Below, one piece after another: positions 15,260 to 24,959 of a stretch of DNA of 64,000 nt (position 1 is the first letter of the stretch; each line of letters starts with the position of its first letter). A program made the position numbers and the translations under genes. Origin of the DNA: Companilactobacillus baiquanensis (GTDB lineage: Bacteria > Bacillota > Bacilli > Lactobacillales > Lactobacillaceae); NCBI RefSeq assembly GCF_003946605.1, contig NZ_RHOQ01000001.1, positions 186,001-250,000 of the forward strand, read 5' to 3'. Below the pieces are notes generated by a model that was not told the origin of the DNA, made no database searches, and saw only the letters and a list, made by a program, of their open reading frames with translations.

Positions 15260-18200
15260 ATGTTAAAATCGAGATTTTTTAAAAAAGTAGAAAAGTTCAA
15301 TGGTAATTTCACTCAACTAGAAGAAGATTCAAGACGTTGGGAAAAATTATACAAAGAACGTTGGTCACACGATAAGGTAGTCCGTACAACACATGGTGTT
15401 AACTGTACTGGATCATGTAGTTGGAATGTTTATGTTAAACAAGGGATCGTTACTTGGGAACATCAATCGACTGATTACCCATCTTGTGGACCCAATATGC
15501 CAGAATTTGAGCCCCGTGGTTGTCCTCGTGGTGCCAGTTTCTCATGGTATGAATACAGTCCATTACGGATAAAGTATCCATATATTCGTGAGCGACTATG
15601 GAAAATGTGGCAAGATGCCAAGGATCAATTTGAAAATCCAATTGATGCCTGGGAATCTATCGTCACTGATCCAGAGAAAACTAAATCATATAAGAGTGTG
15701 CGTGGACATGGTGGTTTGATCCGTGTTAAATGGGATGATGCAACTGAACTTATTTCAGCCATGCTTTTATATACCATTAAAAAATATGGACCTGATCGAA
15801 TTGCCGGATTTTCTCCAATTCCTGCAATGTCGATGTTGAGTTACGCTTCAGGTGCCAGATTCATGTCATTGATTGGTGGAGAAATGTTAAGTTTCTACGA
15901 TTGGTATGCCGATCTACCACCAGCATCACCTCAAGTTTGGGGTGAACAGACTGATGTTCCTGAATCTAGTGACTGGTATAACAGTCAATATTTGATGATG
16001 TGGGGTTCTAACGTTCCATTAACTAGAACACCGGATGCTCATTTTATGGTTGAAGCTAGATATAAGGGAACAAAGGTCGTTTCGATCAGTCCTGACTATG
16101 CGGAAAATGTAAAATTTGCTGACAACTGGCTAGCACCAAATCCTGGATCAGATGCTGCTTTAGCACAAGGATTCACTCATGTTATTTTGAATGAATATTA
16201 CAATAATCAACAAGTTCCATACTTTACTGACTATGTTAAAAAATTCACTGATTTACCATTCGTTATTATGCTTGATCAAAGTGAAAATAATGAAGAGCAT
16301 GTTGTATCAGGTCGTTTCTTAAGAATTTCAGACCTTAAAGATACCAATGAAGCTAATCCAGAATGGAAACCAATGTTAGTTGATGAACCGACTGATAAAT
16401 TGGTCGTTCCAAACGGAACAATTGGTCAAAGATGGGATAAGAGCGAAAAATGGAATCTGGATCTAACTTCAGAATTTGGTCGTGAGATCAGTCCTAAACT
16501 TTCATTCTTGGGTGAAGACTATAAAGTAATTGATATGCCTAATTTCGATAATGAAGGTAATTCAATTTATTGCAGAACTATCCCTTGTCGAGAGATCACT
16601 TTAAAAGATGGATCGAAGAAATATATTACGACCGTGTTTGATTTAATTATGGCTCAATACGGTATCAAACGTAAAAAGATCGATGTTTATGCAGCTAAAG
16701 GCTATGACGATGCGGACAGTCTGTTTACACCAGCTTGGCAAGAAAAAGTTACCGGCGTGCGTTCTGATCTAGTTGTTCAAATAGCACGTGAGTTTGCACA
16801 AAATGCAGCTGATACTAAAGGTAAATCCATGATCATCGTTGGTGCAGGTATTAACCACTGGTTTAACAGTGATATGACGTATCGTGCCATTATTAATATG
16901 CTGATGCTAACAGGATGTATCGGTGTTCAAGGTGGTGGCTGGGCTCACTATGTTGGACAAGAAAAATTACGTCCGGCTGAAGGTTGGGCTAACATTGCTT
17001 TTGCCAATGATTGGCAACCTGGTGGCGCCCGTCAGCAACAAGGAACATCATTCTTCTACTTTGCAAGTGATCAATGGAAATATGATGAACTTGATAACGA
17101 AGGAATGAAGTCGCCAGTCAAAACAATTGAGGATGGATATAAACATCCAGCTGACTATAATCAAATGGCGATCAGATTAGGTTGGATGCCATCATATCCA
17201 CAATTTGATCGTAATAATTTGAATTTTGTAAAAGATTACAAGACAACTGATATTAAAGAAATATCTAAGAAAGTCGTTCAAGAGTTAAAAGATGGCAGTC
17301 TTCATTTCGCTGCTGAAGCACCAGATAAAGATATCAACCAACCTAAGGCTTTATTCATTTGGCGTTCTAACTTATTCTCATCATCTGGTAAAGGTCAAGA
17401 ATACTTTATGAAACATATCCTTGGTTCAGAGAATGGTTTATTGGCTAAACAAAGTGAAAACTTTAAGCCAGTTGATATGGAATGGGATGAAAAGAGTGTT
17501 ACTGGTAAATTAGATCTTGCCGTAGCATTTGATTTCAGAATGGTAACGACACCACTTTATTCAGATATAGTTTTGCCAGCAGCAACTTGGTATGAAAAAG
17601 AAGATCTTTCAAGTACCGATATGCATCCATTCATCCATCCATTCAATAAAGCAGTCGATCCACTTTGGGAATCACAAAGTGACTGGCAAGCTTTCAAGCA
17701 TATTTCAAAACGATTCTCAGAAATGGCTAAAAAGTATTATAGTGAACCACAATACGATTTGAAGACCCAACCGCTAGGTCATGATTCAATGGGAGAAATC
17801 TCACAACCATACGGTAAGATCAAAGATTGGAAACGTGGTCAAATTGAACCTATCCCTGGCAAGACTATGCCAAGCTTGTCATTAGTAAAACGTGATTATA
17901 CGGCTGTTTATGATAAGTATGTTGCTTTAGGACCAAACGCTTGCGGCAAAGTTGGATCAAATGGATATAGTTACAGCGTAGCTGATGAATATAACGAATT
18001 GAAAGATATTATCGGAACATATTCTGATGGTGTCGATAAAGGCTATCCAAAACTTGATGAGGATAAAAATGTTGCGGAATCAATTCTTCATCTTTCAAGT
18101 GCTTCAAATGGTCATGTGGCTAAAAAAGCTTGGGAAGATGCAGAAGAGATAACTGGTAAGAAATTAACAGATATTTCAGCAGGTTTAACAGAGAAACAAA

Positions 18201-18928
18201 TGACGTTTGCTAATATCACTGCTCAACCTAAAGAGGCTATCCCAACACCAATTTTCTCTAGTGCGAAACATGATGGTGACAGATATTCACCATTCTCTGT
18301 CAATATCGAAAGAAATGTTCCATTTAGAACTTTGACAGGACGTCAACAGTTCTATCTAGATCATGAGATCTTCCAAGAATATGGTGAGGAGTTAGCAACT
18401 TATAAACCAACACTTCCACCACATGTTTTAGGACCAGCTGATACTAAAGTTGAACCGGCTGATAAAGAATTAACACTTCGTTACCTAACACCGCATGGTA
18501 AATGGAACATTCATACAACCTACCAAGATAATCTATACATGTTGACCTTATTTAGAGGTGGTCCAACTGTTTGGTTGAGTTTGGATGATGCTAAAAAGAT
18601 CGATATTAAGGATAACGATTGGGTTGAACTTTATAACAAGAATGGTGTTGTAACTGCAAGAGCAGTTGTTTCACAACGTATGCCTGATGGCACAATGTAT
18701 ATGTATCATGCTCAGGATATGGAAATTGAAGAACCATTATCAACAATTACTGGTAACCGTGGTGGTAGTCACAATGCTCCAACACAGATCCACGTTAAAC
18801 CAACTCAAATGGTTGGTGGTTATGCTCAATTGAGCTATGGATTTAACTACTATGGACCAATCGGTAATCAAAGAGACTTATATGTAAATGTTAGAAAATT
18901 AAAGGAGGTCAAGTGGCATGAAAGTTAA
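15260..18928 (+). CDS. narG: Respiratory nitrate reductase alpha subunit NarG
   Basis: 1222-aa catalytic subunit reducing nitrate to nitrite at a bis-MGD molybdenum site on the inner face of the membrane. The FS0 cluster ligands are His45, Cys49, Cys53 and Cys88 (THGVNCTGSC, then RGCPRGASF). Asp214 in FYDWYADLPPASP is the expected Mo ligand. GEQTDVPESSDWYNSQYLMM, NHWFNSDMTYR and the C-terminal HAQDMEIEEPLSTITGNRGG region are typical. Length matches the family. AGGTGGG lies about 11 bases before the ATG. First gene of narGHJI, with narH overlapping by 11 bases. Confidence 0.98.
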   Translation: MLKSRFFKKVEKFNGNFTQLEEDSRRWEKLYKERWSHDKVVRTTHGVNCTGSCSWNVYVKQGIVTWEHQSTDYPSCGPNMPEFEPRGCPRGASFSWYEYSPLRIKYPYIRERLWKMWQDAKDQFENPIDAWESIVTDPEKTKSYKSVRGHGGLIRVKWDDATELISAMLLYTIKKYGPDRIAGFSPIPAMSMLSYASGARFMSLIGGEMLSFYDWYADLPPASPQVWGEQTDVPESSDWYNSQYLMMWGSNVPLTRTPDAHFMVEARYKGTKVVSISPDYAENVKFADNWLAPNPGSDAALAQGFTHVILNEYYNNQQVPYFTDYVKKFTDLPFVIMLDQSENNEEHVVSGRFLRISDLKDTNEANPEWKPMLVDEPTDKLVVPNGTIGQRWDKSEKWNLDLTSEFGREISPKLSFLGEDYKVIDMPNFDNEGNSIYCRTIPCREITLKDGSKKYITTVFDLIMAQYGIKRKKIDVYAAKGYDDADSLFTPAWQEKVTGVRSDLVVQIAREFAQNAADTKGKSMIIVGAGINHWFNSDMTYRAIINMLMLTGCIGVQGGGWAHYVGQEKLRPAEGWANIAFANDWQPGGARQQQGTSFFYFASDQWKYDELDNEGMKSPVKTIEDGYKHPADYNQMAIRLGWMPSYPQFDRNNLNFVKDYKTTDIKEISKKVVQELKDGSLHFAAEAPDKDINQPKALFIWRSNLFSSSGKGQEYFMKHILGSENGLLAKQSENFKPVDMEWDEKSVTGKLDLAVAFDFRMVTTPLYSDIVLPAATWYEKEDLSSTDMHPFIHPFNKAVDPLWESQSDWQAFKHISKRFSEMAKKYYSEPQYDLKTQPLGHDSMGEISQPYGKIKDWKRGQIEPIPGKTMPSLSLVKRDYTAVYDKYVALGPNACGKVGSNGYSYSVADEYNELKDIIGTYSDGVDKGYPKLDEDKNVAESILHLSSASNGHVAKKAWEDAEEITGKKLTDISAGLTEKQMTFANITAQPKEAIPTPIFSSAKHDGDRYSPFSVNIERNVPFRTLTGRQQFYLDHEIFQEYGEELATYKPTLPPHVLGPADTKVEPADKELTLRYLTPHGKWNIHTTYQDNLYMLTLFRGGPTVWLSLDDAKKIDIKDNDWVELYNKNGVVTARAVVSQRMPDGTMYMYHAQDMEIEEPLSTITGNRGGSHNAPTQIHVKPTQMVGGYAQLSYGFNYYGPIGNQRDLYVNVRKLKEVKWHES

Positions 18929-20477
18929 AGCACAAATTTCCATGGTATTGAATCTGGATAAGTGTATTGGCTGTCATACTTGTTCAGTAACATGTAAACA
19001 GACATGGACAAATCGACCAGGCGCTGAATATATGTGGTTTAACAACGTTGAAACAAGACCTGGTGTTGGTTATCCTAAAAAATGGGAAGATGAAAGTCAT
19101 TACAAGGGTGGCTGGAAACTTAATCGTAAAGGTAAATTGGAATTACGTGCCGGTAGCAAGTTAAATAAAGTTGCTCTGGCTAAGATTTTTTACAATCCTG
19201 ATATGCCTAATCTAGACGATTATTACGAACCATGGACTTATGATTATCAAACACTTTTTGGAAAAGAATCAAAACATCAACCAGTTGCACGTGCAAAATC
19301 ACAAATTACTGGTGAATATATGGACCTTACCAATGGTCCTAATTGGGATGATGACTTGGCCGGTTCAGACCGCAGTTTTGGTGAAGATCCTAATATGCAA
19401 AGTATTGAATCAGACATCAAAGGTAACTTTGAAAGAACCTTTATGATGTATCTTCCAAGACTTTGTGAACACTGTTTGAATGCTGCTTGTGTCGCTTCAT
19501 GTCCAAGTGGTGCCATGTATAAACGTGACGAAGACGGAATTGTTTTAGTCGATCAAGAACGTTGTCGTGGCTGGAGATTTTGTATGACAGGTTGCCCTTA
19601 TAAGAAGGTCTACTTCAACTGGAATACAAATAAAGCCGAAAAATGTACATTTTGTTATCCAAGAATTGAAGAAGGTTTACCAACAGTTTGTTCTGAAACT
19701 TGTGTTGGTAGAATCAGATATATCGGGGTCATTCTTTATGATGCTGATCGAGTTGCAGAAGCTTGTGAGGAACCAGATGATACAAAACTTTATGAAGCTC
19801 AATTAGGATTATTCCTTGATCCTAATGATCCAGAAATTGTTGAACAAGCATTAGCTGATGGTGTAGATATGGAAACAATCAGATGTGCTCAAAAATCACC
19901 TATTTATAAGATGGCAGTTGAACAAAAAATTGCTTTCCCACTACATCCTGAATACCGTACAATGCCAATGGTTTGGTATGTGCCACCATTGTCACCAATT
20001 ATGAATTATTTTGAGGGAAAGAATTCAATCAAGTATCCTGAAATGATTTTCCCTGCAATCAATGAAATGCGTATCCCGGTTGAATATTTAGCAAATCTTT
20101 TGTCAGGTGGAAATACCGAAGTTATTAAGAGTGCATTATATAAATTAGCAATGATGAGATTATATATGAGAGCAAAGACTAGCGGTAAAGACTTTGATCC
20201 TGAAAAATTGGATCGTGTCGGATTAACTGAAGATTCAGCTACATCACTATATCGTTTACTTGCTATTGCAAAATATGAAGATAGATTTGTTATTCCAAAG
20301 AGTAAAAAAGAAAAAGTTGCTCCTGTTGCTGAAGACCAAGGTGGATTGGGCTTTGAGCAATGTAACGGTTGTGCATTAGCTCCAGTTCATGGAAGTATGC
20401 TTCGTAAAGCCAAGGCTGGTGAATCAACTAAAGACATTTACGCAGAAAGCTTCTACGGAGGAATTTGGCGTGATTAA
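18918..20477 (+). CDS. narH: Nitrate reductase beta subunit NarH
   Basis: 519-aa iron-sulfur electron transfer subunit linking NarI hemes to NarG. Four Cys groups: C16-I-G-C-H-T-C-S-V-T-C, then CEHCLNAACVASCPSG, CRGWRFCMTGCPYKK (Trp replaces the second Cys, as expected for the [3Fe-4S] cluster), and CTFCYPRIEEGLPTVCSETC. It overlaps narG by 11 bases, with AAAGGAGG just before the ATG, and overlaps narJ by 8 bases. Normal length and residues. Confidence 0.98.
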   Translation: MKVKAQISMVLNLDKCIGCHTCSVTCKQTWTNRPGAEYMWFNNVETRPGVGYPKKWEDESHYKGGWKLNRKGKLELRAGSKLNKVALAKIFYNPDMPNLDDYYEPWTYDYQTLFGKESKHQPVARAKSQITGEYMDLTNGPNWDDDLAGSDRSFGEDPNMQSIESDIKGNFERTFMMYLPRLCEHCLNAACVASCPSGAMYKRDEDGIVLVDQERCRGWRFCMTGCPYKKVYFNWNTNKAEKCTFCYPRIEEGLPTVCSETCVGRIRYIGVILYDADRVAEACEEPDDTKLYEAQLGLFLDPNDPEIVEQALADGVDMETIRCAQKSPIYKMAVEQKIAFPLHPEYRTMPMVWYVPPLSPIMNYFEGKNSIKYPEMIFPAINEMRIPVEYLANLLSGGNTEVIKSALYKLAMMRLYMRAKTSGKDFDPEKLDRVGLTEDSATSLYRLLAIAKYEDRFVIPKSKKEKVAPVAEDQGGLGFEQCNGCALAPVHGSMLRKAKAGESTKDIYAESFYGGIWRD

Positions 20478-21060
20478 TATTGAAAAGTTAAATTCTTTAA
20501 AACAAGGTTTTGTCTATCTTTCCAGATTATTGGATTATCCGCAACAATCTATCTTAACTGATGATTTTATCAATGATTTTAAAAATGACTATGCAGAAAC
20601 ACCATCAAAGGAAAAATTGCTAGATATAATTTATAAAATGCAAAGATATTCATTAGAAGAATTAAAAACACATTATGTTTCACTTTTTGAGTTGAATAAT
20701 CGTTATACTTTATATATGAGTTATTATAAAATGACGGATTCAAGAGAAAGAGGACAACTCTTAGCCAAATTGAAGATGCTTTATGAAATGTTTGGAGTGC
20801 GAATTGATGGGACAGAAATGTCTGATTATTTGCCGCTAATGCTAGAATTTCTGGCTTTTAGTGATTGGAGAAACGATGATCGTCAACAAGATTTACAATT
20901 ACTATTCTCCGTTATTGAAGATGGTACTTATAATTTGTTGAAGAATTCTAAAGTACAGTCAGATGATTCGTACTTTGAGATTATCAAAATCGTTAGAGCC
21001 GAGTTCAAGTCTTGTCTTGAAGGTAATTCTGTTCAAGAGGGGGAAGTAAGTAATGGATAA
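20470..21060 (+). CDS. narJ: Nitrate reductase assembly chaperone NarJ
   Basis: 196-aa chaperone required for cofactor loading of NarG; not part of the final enzyme. The start is GTG 20470 (protein begins MINIEKLNSLKQG) because GGAGG lies 8 bases upstream inside the end of narH; the open frame back to 20389 is only overlap. Motifs are FVYLSRLLDYP, YVSLFELNNRYTLYMSYYKM and DYLPLMLEFLAF. It overlaps narI by 8 bases. Confidence 0.93.
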   Translation: MINIEKLNSLKQGFVYLSRLLDYPQQSILTDDFINDFKNDYAETPSKEKLLDIIYKMQRYSLEELKTHYVSLFELNNRYTLYMSYYKMTDSRERGQLLAKLKMLYEMFGVRIDGTEMSDYLPLMLEFLAFSDWRNDDRQQDLQLLFSVIEDGTYNLLKNSKVQSDDSYFEIIKIVRAEFKSCLEGNSVQEGEVSNG

Positions 21061-21757
21061 TGTTTGGGGCTATATCTTATGGGTAATATTCCCTTATGTT
21101 GCTTTAGGATCATTCTTCTTTGGTACAATTATTCGTTTAGCTTTATACGGTGGAAATATAACTGCTAAATCTAGTGAATTATTGGAAAAGAAGCAATTAA
21201 TGGTGGGAAGTATTTTATTCCACATCGGAATTATTTTTGTATTCTTTGGACATGTCGTTGGGATCTTTATTCCTAAATCATTTACTGATTTTTTAGGTAT
21301 TCCAAATGAGGTGTATCATATGGGTGCTTTAGTAATGGGAGGATTAGCTGGATTTATGGCTTTGGCCGGGATGTTGATCTTATCTTATCGTCGATTTTCT
21401 AATAAGCGTGTTTTCAGAACTAGTTCTTTTAGTGATTTAGTAGTTAATGTTTCATTCTTGATAGTTATTGTTTTAGGATTGAGTGCTTCATTAATAGAAG
21501 GTACTATTTTTCATCCCGAATTTAACTATCGTTTAAATCTTTCAGTCTGGGCTCGTCAATTGTTTTATTTCCACCCAGATTATCATTTGATGTTACAAGT
21601 TCCGATCGTCTTTAGAATTCATGTTATATGCGGATTACTTATCTTTGCCTTTTTCCCATATACAAGATTAGTTCATGCCTTAACTTTGCCATGGCAATAT
21701 ATCTTTAGACGTCCGATTGTCTATCGTAAAAAAGGCTTGAGAGGAAGATCAAAATAG
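21053..21757 (+). CDS. narI: Nitrate reductase gamma subunit NarI (cytochrome b)
   Basis: 234-aa membrane subunit oxidising quinol and carrying two b hemes. Five hydrophobic helices. His57, His67, His190 and His208 keep the spacing of the known heme ligands (10 and 18 residues apart). Ribosome binding site GGGGGAAGTAAT precedes ATG 21053 within the narJ end. Lactobacilli do not make heme, so activity probably needs external heme and quinone; that is general knowledge, not seen here. Its stop overlaps the AUA from which the next gene seems to start. Confidence 0.97.
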   Translation: MDNVWGYILWVIFPYVALGSFFFGTIIRLALYGGNITAKSSELLEKKQLMVGSILFHIGIIFVFFGHVVGIFIPKSFTDFLGIPNEVYHMGALVMGGLAGFMALAGMLILSYRRFSNKRVFRTSSFSDLVVNVSFLIVIVLGLSASLIEGTIFHPEFNYRLNLSVWARQLFYFHPDYHLMLQVPIVFRIHVICGLLIFAFFPYTRLVHALTLPWQYIFRRPIVYRKKGLRGRSK

Positions 21758-22749
21758 TAATCAAAAAAAATCAAAATAAATTTTTAATTACATTAACGTT
21801 TATCGTACTAATAATTCTAATATTTTGTTCGATGATGATTGGACGATACAACTTGTCGATGACCGAGGTTTCTAAGTTCTTTTTTGGCAACGCTAATAGC
21901 GCAACCAAATTGATTTTAAATCTTAGATTCATTCGTATCATTGCTGTGATTTTAGTTGGCGCTGGTCTATCTATGGCTGGCGCCACTTTTCAATCTGTCT
22001 TCAATAATGGTCTAGCTTCACCGAACATTCTTGGTGTCTCTACTGGTGCAAGTGTCGGTGCGGCAATTGCCATTTTGAATAATGCTCCAATTTATATAAT
22101 TGAGTTGGCGGCTTTTGTAATGGGAGTTGTCACGGTTGTTTTGACACTAGTGATCGACAGTTTTTTGCATAGTAAATCCAGTATTGGTTTGATTTTGTCA
22201 GGAATAATTATGTCCGGTTTAATGCAATCAATTTTAGGATCTGTTAAATATGTCGCCGATCCTGAAGACCAATTACAAAGTATTGTTTATTGGGAAATGG
22301 GTAGCTTTATGAAGGTTGATAAACAAGCACTATATTCAGTTGGACCCGTAATAATAGTAGGGATAATTTTCTTGCTTGTTACTAGATGGAGATTAAATAC
22401 TTTATCACTAGATTTAGCTACCGTTAAAACAATCGGTATTAATCCTAGATTGAATCGAAATGTCATGATTGCTTTTGCAACATTGTTGACTGCTGCAGCA
22501 GTTTGTCTTTGTGGCGTTATTGGTTGGATCGGGTTAGTCGTACCGCACATTAGTAGACAAATAGTTGGGGATGATAATCGTTATGCCTTACCAATGTCAG
22601 CAGTTGTCGGTTCAGTGCTGTTGTTGATTTCTGATACTATTGCCCGGAGCATCTCTGTGAATGATATTCCTTTAAGCATCGTTACAGGATTTATCGGGGT
22701 ACCGATTTTTATTTTTATCTTAATAAAAGGAAGGAATATTGGTGTTTAG
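21754..22749 (+). CDS. FecCD-type ABC transporter permease, probable AUA start
   Basis: Membrane permease of the iron-siderophore/cobalamin (FecCD/BtuC) class. Motifs are GAGLSMAGATFQSVFNNGLA, SPNILGVSTGASVGAAIA and CGVIGWIGLVVPHISR. Starting at ATG 21832 would cut off the first membrane helix, which is encoded in frame from 21781. The frame is open to 21730 with no ATG, GTG or TTG. ATA 21754 overlaps the narI stop (ATAG) and follows GAGAGGAAG, giving a normal 331 aa. Together with the next two genes it forms an importer. Placement between narI and moaE suggests molybdate as substrate, though iron chelates are possible. Confidence 0.85.
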   Translation: MVIKKNQNKFLITLTFIVLIILIFCSMMIGRYNLSMTEVSKFFFGNANSATKLILNLRFIRIIAVILVGAGLSMAGATFQSVFNNGLASPNILGVSTGASVGAAIAILNNAPIYIIELAAFVMGVVTVVLTLVIDSFLHSKSSIGLILSGIIMSGLMQSILGSVKYVADPEDQLQSIVYWEMGSFMKVDKQALYSVGPVIIVGIIFLLVTRWRLNTLSLDLATVKTIGINPRLNRNVMIAFATLLTAAAVCLCGVIGWIGLVVPHISRQIVGDDNRYALPMSAVVGSVLLLISDTIARSISVNDIPLSIVTGFIGVPIFIFILIKGRNIGV

Positions 22750-23518
22750 TTTAGTAACCAGTAATTTGTCATTTTCATATAAAGATTCCAACACTATTAG
22801 TAATGTTGATTTAAAAGTTGAATCAGGTCAGGTTCTGGTGATCTTGGGCCCTAATGGTATTGGTAAAAGTACACTTATAAACTGCCTGAGCGGCGTTTTT
22901 AACAATTACCATGGCAGTATAAAATTAGATGGTGACGAATTAAAAAAAATTAGCAGTAAAGAATTATCACACAAATTGGCTCTAGTTAGTCAGGGAGTTA
23001 ATATAAATACCAATCTGAGTTTGTTTGATTATCTATTGTTAGGACGAAGTTCGTTTCATTCTATTTTCAGCCAACCAAATAAGATCGATGAAGAATTAGT
23101 AGATAAAGTTATCGATCGAATTGGTTTAGATGATTTAAGATCCACTAGCTTGCAAAATATGAGTGGTGGACAAAAGCAATTGGCTAGTATTGGTCGTGCT
23201 TTGGTTCAAGAACCTAAATTATTGATTATGGATGAACCGACATCGGCACTGGACTATAAAAACCAAGTTAAAGTTTTAAAATTAGTTAAAAGACTTTCAG
23301 ATCAAGGCATTGCAGTTGTGATGAGTACCCATGATCCCAATCAAGCAACGATGGTTGCTAGTAATGTTGGTCTATTGATGAGTAGAGAAACTTATCATCA
23401 AGGTTCAACTGAGGAAATTTTAAATGATGAATATTTATCGAAATTGTACCAAACGCCGATTATTTCTACTTTTAATGAAGTATTGCAACGAAATGTTTTT
23501 GGAATAGGAATGGGGTAA
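22739..23518 (+). CDS. ABC transporter ATP-binding protein, FecE type
   Basis: 259-aa ATPase of the importer. Walker A GPNGIGKST, signature NMSGGQKQLASIGRAL, Walker B LLIMDEPTSALD, H-loop STHDPNQ. Start at TTG 22739 or GTG 22742, behind AAGGAAGG inside the permease end. Most similar by motif pattern to FecE/BtuD/MolC-type ATPases. Substrate as for the permease. Confidence 0.88.
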   Translation: MVFSLVTSNLSFSYKDSNTISNVDLKVESGQVLVILGPNGIGKSTLINCLSGVFNNYHGSIKLDGDELKKISSKELSHKLALVSQGVNINTNLSLFDYLLLGRSSFHSIFSQPNKIDEELVDKVIDRIGLDDLRSTSLQNMSGGQKQLASIGRALVQEPKLLIMDEPTSALDYKNQVKVLKLVKRLSDQGIAVVMSTHDPNQATMVASNVGLLMSRETYHQGSTEEILNDEYLSKLYQTPIISTFNEVLQRNVFGIGMG

Positions 23519-23520
23519 TT

Positions 23521-24552
23521 ATGAGGAAATTTAAAACATTAATCATTTTGACTTTAGGAATATTATTCTTGTTTATGGGTGGATCGAAAGTTCAAGCTGC
23601 TGCAACTAGAACAGTAGTTGATAATACTGGTAAAAAAGTAAAGATACCAAAAAAAGTTAAACGTGTCGCTGATTTATGGCATGCTAACAACCCCATTTTT
23701 TTAATGTTGGGTGGTGAAAACCAATTAGTGGCAACCACTCAATTGATTCATGATAATGCTTTGCTGACAGATCTATATCCAGAAGTTAAAAAACAAGCCG
23801 TGCCTTTTAATGGTGATAGTTTTCAATTGGAAGAATTGATCAAACAAAAACCAGATGTAGTAATTAGTTCTGATGACGCGCAGATCGAGACAATCAAAAA
23901 AGCTAATATTCCAGCAGTAAATTCGATGTTTCAGGATTTCACAGGATTAAAGAAAACGGTTACACTTACTGGTGATATAATAGGCGGTAAGGCTGATAAA
24001 AAGGCTAAAGCTTATAATAAACAATTGGATAGTGATATTAAAAAAGTTAAAAGTAAAGTTTCAAAGTCTAAAACTAGACCAAGTGTTTTGCATATCGTAA
24101 GTAAAGCGGATCTAACCAAGGTCGATGGTAAAAAGACGATCGTTGACCAATGGATAAATATTGCCGGTGGCAAAAATGCTATTAAGACTAAAGGGAATAT
24201 GATTGAAATTTCTGCCGAAGAAATTATCAAAGCAAATCCCAACATTATAATAGTAGGTGGAACCACAAGTAAGAATGCTTTGAAACTTCTAAAAAAGGAT
24301 TCACGTTTTTCGTCGTTAAAAGCAGTTAAGAATAAAAAAGTATACGGTAATCCAACAGGTATTTTCGCACTTGATAGATATAGCGCTGAGGAAGATTTGC
24401 AGATCTGGTGGGCTGCTAAATTATTCCATCCTAAACAGATGAAAGATGTTAATTTAAAAAATAAATTTAGAAGCTTTTATGTGAAATACTTTGATCATAA
24501 GTTTACTGACAAAGAACTTGAAAAGATTTTATCCGGGGAGGTCATTAAATGA
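23521..24552 (+). CDS. Substrate-binding protein of FecBCD-type importer, no lipobox
   Basis: 343-aa type III binding protein. A signal peptide (MRKFKTLIILTLGILFLFMG, then GSKVQAAA) is followed by RTVVDNTGKKVKIPKKVKRV, the usual first strand of the FecB/BtuF family, and later PDVVISSDD and NPNIIIVGG. Binding proteins of Gram-positive bacteria are normally lipoproteins; here no Cys lipobox is present at the cleavage site, so it may be released or held by its uncleaved helix. The ATG follows GGGGTAATT two bases after the ATPase stop. The likely molybdate role comes from context only. Confidence 0.85.
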   Translation: MRKFKTLIILTLGILFLFMGGSKVQAAATRTVVDNTGKKVKIPKKVKRVADLWHANNPIFLMLGGENQLVATTQLIHDNALLTDLYPEVKKQAVPFNGDSFQLEELIKQKPDVVISSDDAQIETIKKANIPAVNSMFQDFTGLKKTVTLTGDIIGGKADKKAKAYNKQLDSDIKKVKSKVSKSKTRPSVLHIVSKADLTKVDGKKTIVDQWINIAGGKNAIKTKGNMIEISAEEIIKANPNIIIVGGTTSKNALKLLKKDSRFSSLKAVKNKKVYGNPTGIFALDRYSAEEDLQIWWAAKLFHPKQMKDVNLKNKFRSFYVKYFDHKFTDKELEKILSGEVIK

Positions 24553-24959
24553 GTTTAATTAAAATAACTGATCAACCCATTAATACAGATGAACTTACAA
24601 AAAGTTTAATTCATCCTGAATTTGGCGGAGTAGATATTTTTATTGGAAATATCCGTAAGTTTACTGATGAAATCGAAACTGAAAAAATTGAATATACGAC
24701 TTATAAGCAAATGGCTGAAAAAGAAATGCAAAAATTGGCTGATCAAGTTTTAGCTAAAGGAATGGATGTTGTTATGGTTCATCGCGTCGGTGAACTTGAA
24801 CTAGCCGATATTGCGGTATTTATCGGAGTCGCCGCCCCACATCGAGCGGAGGCATTTGAGAATTGCCAATTTTTGATCGACCAGTTAAAAAAGACCGTAC
24901 CGATTTGGAAAAAGGAGTACGATCGAGACAAAATACGTTGGGGAGGTTTAGGAGAATGA
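24549..24959 (+). CDS. moaE: Molybdopterin synthase catalytic subunit MoaE
   Basis: 136-aa large subunit of molybdopterin synthase, converting cPMP to molybdopterin with MoaD. Motifs are FGGVDIFIGNIRKFT, VMVHRVGELELADIAVFIGVAAPHR and the C-terminal WKKEYDRDKIRW with the catalytic Lys residues. It starts 4 bases inside the end of the binding protein gene, so it is coupled to the importer, a strong hint that the importer serves this pathway. Confidence 0.95.
   Translation: MSLIKITDQPINTDELTKSLIHPEFGGVDIFIGNIRKFTDEIETEKIEYTTYKQMAEKEMQKLADQVLAKGMDVVMVHRVGELELADIAVFIGVAAPHRAEAFENCQFLIDQLKKTVPIWKKEYDRDKIRWGGLGE

Noticed and set aside
20389..20469. Longer NarJ beginning inside narH
   Set aside because: Overlaps NarH by 89 bases without a ribosome binding site, whereas GTG 20470 has GGAGG at proper spacing and gives a normal NarJ N-terminus.
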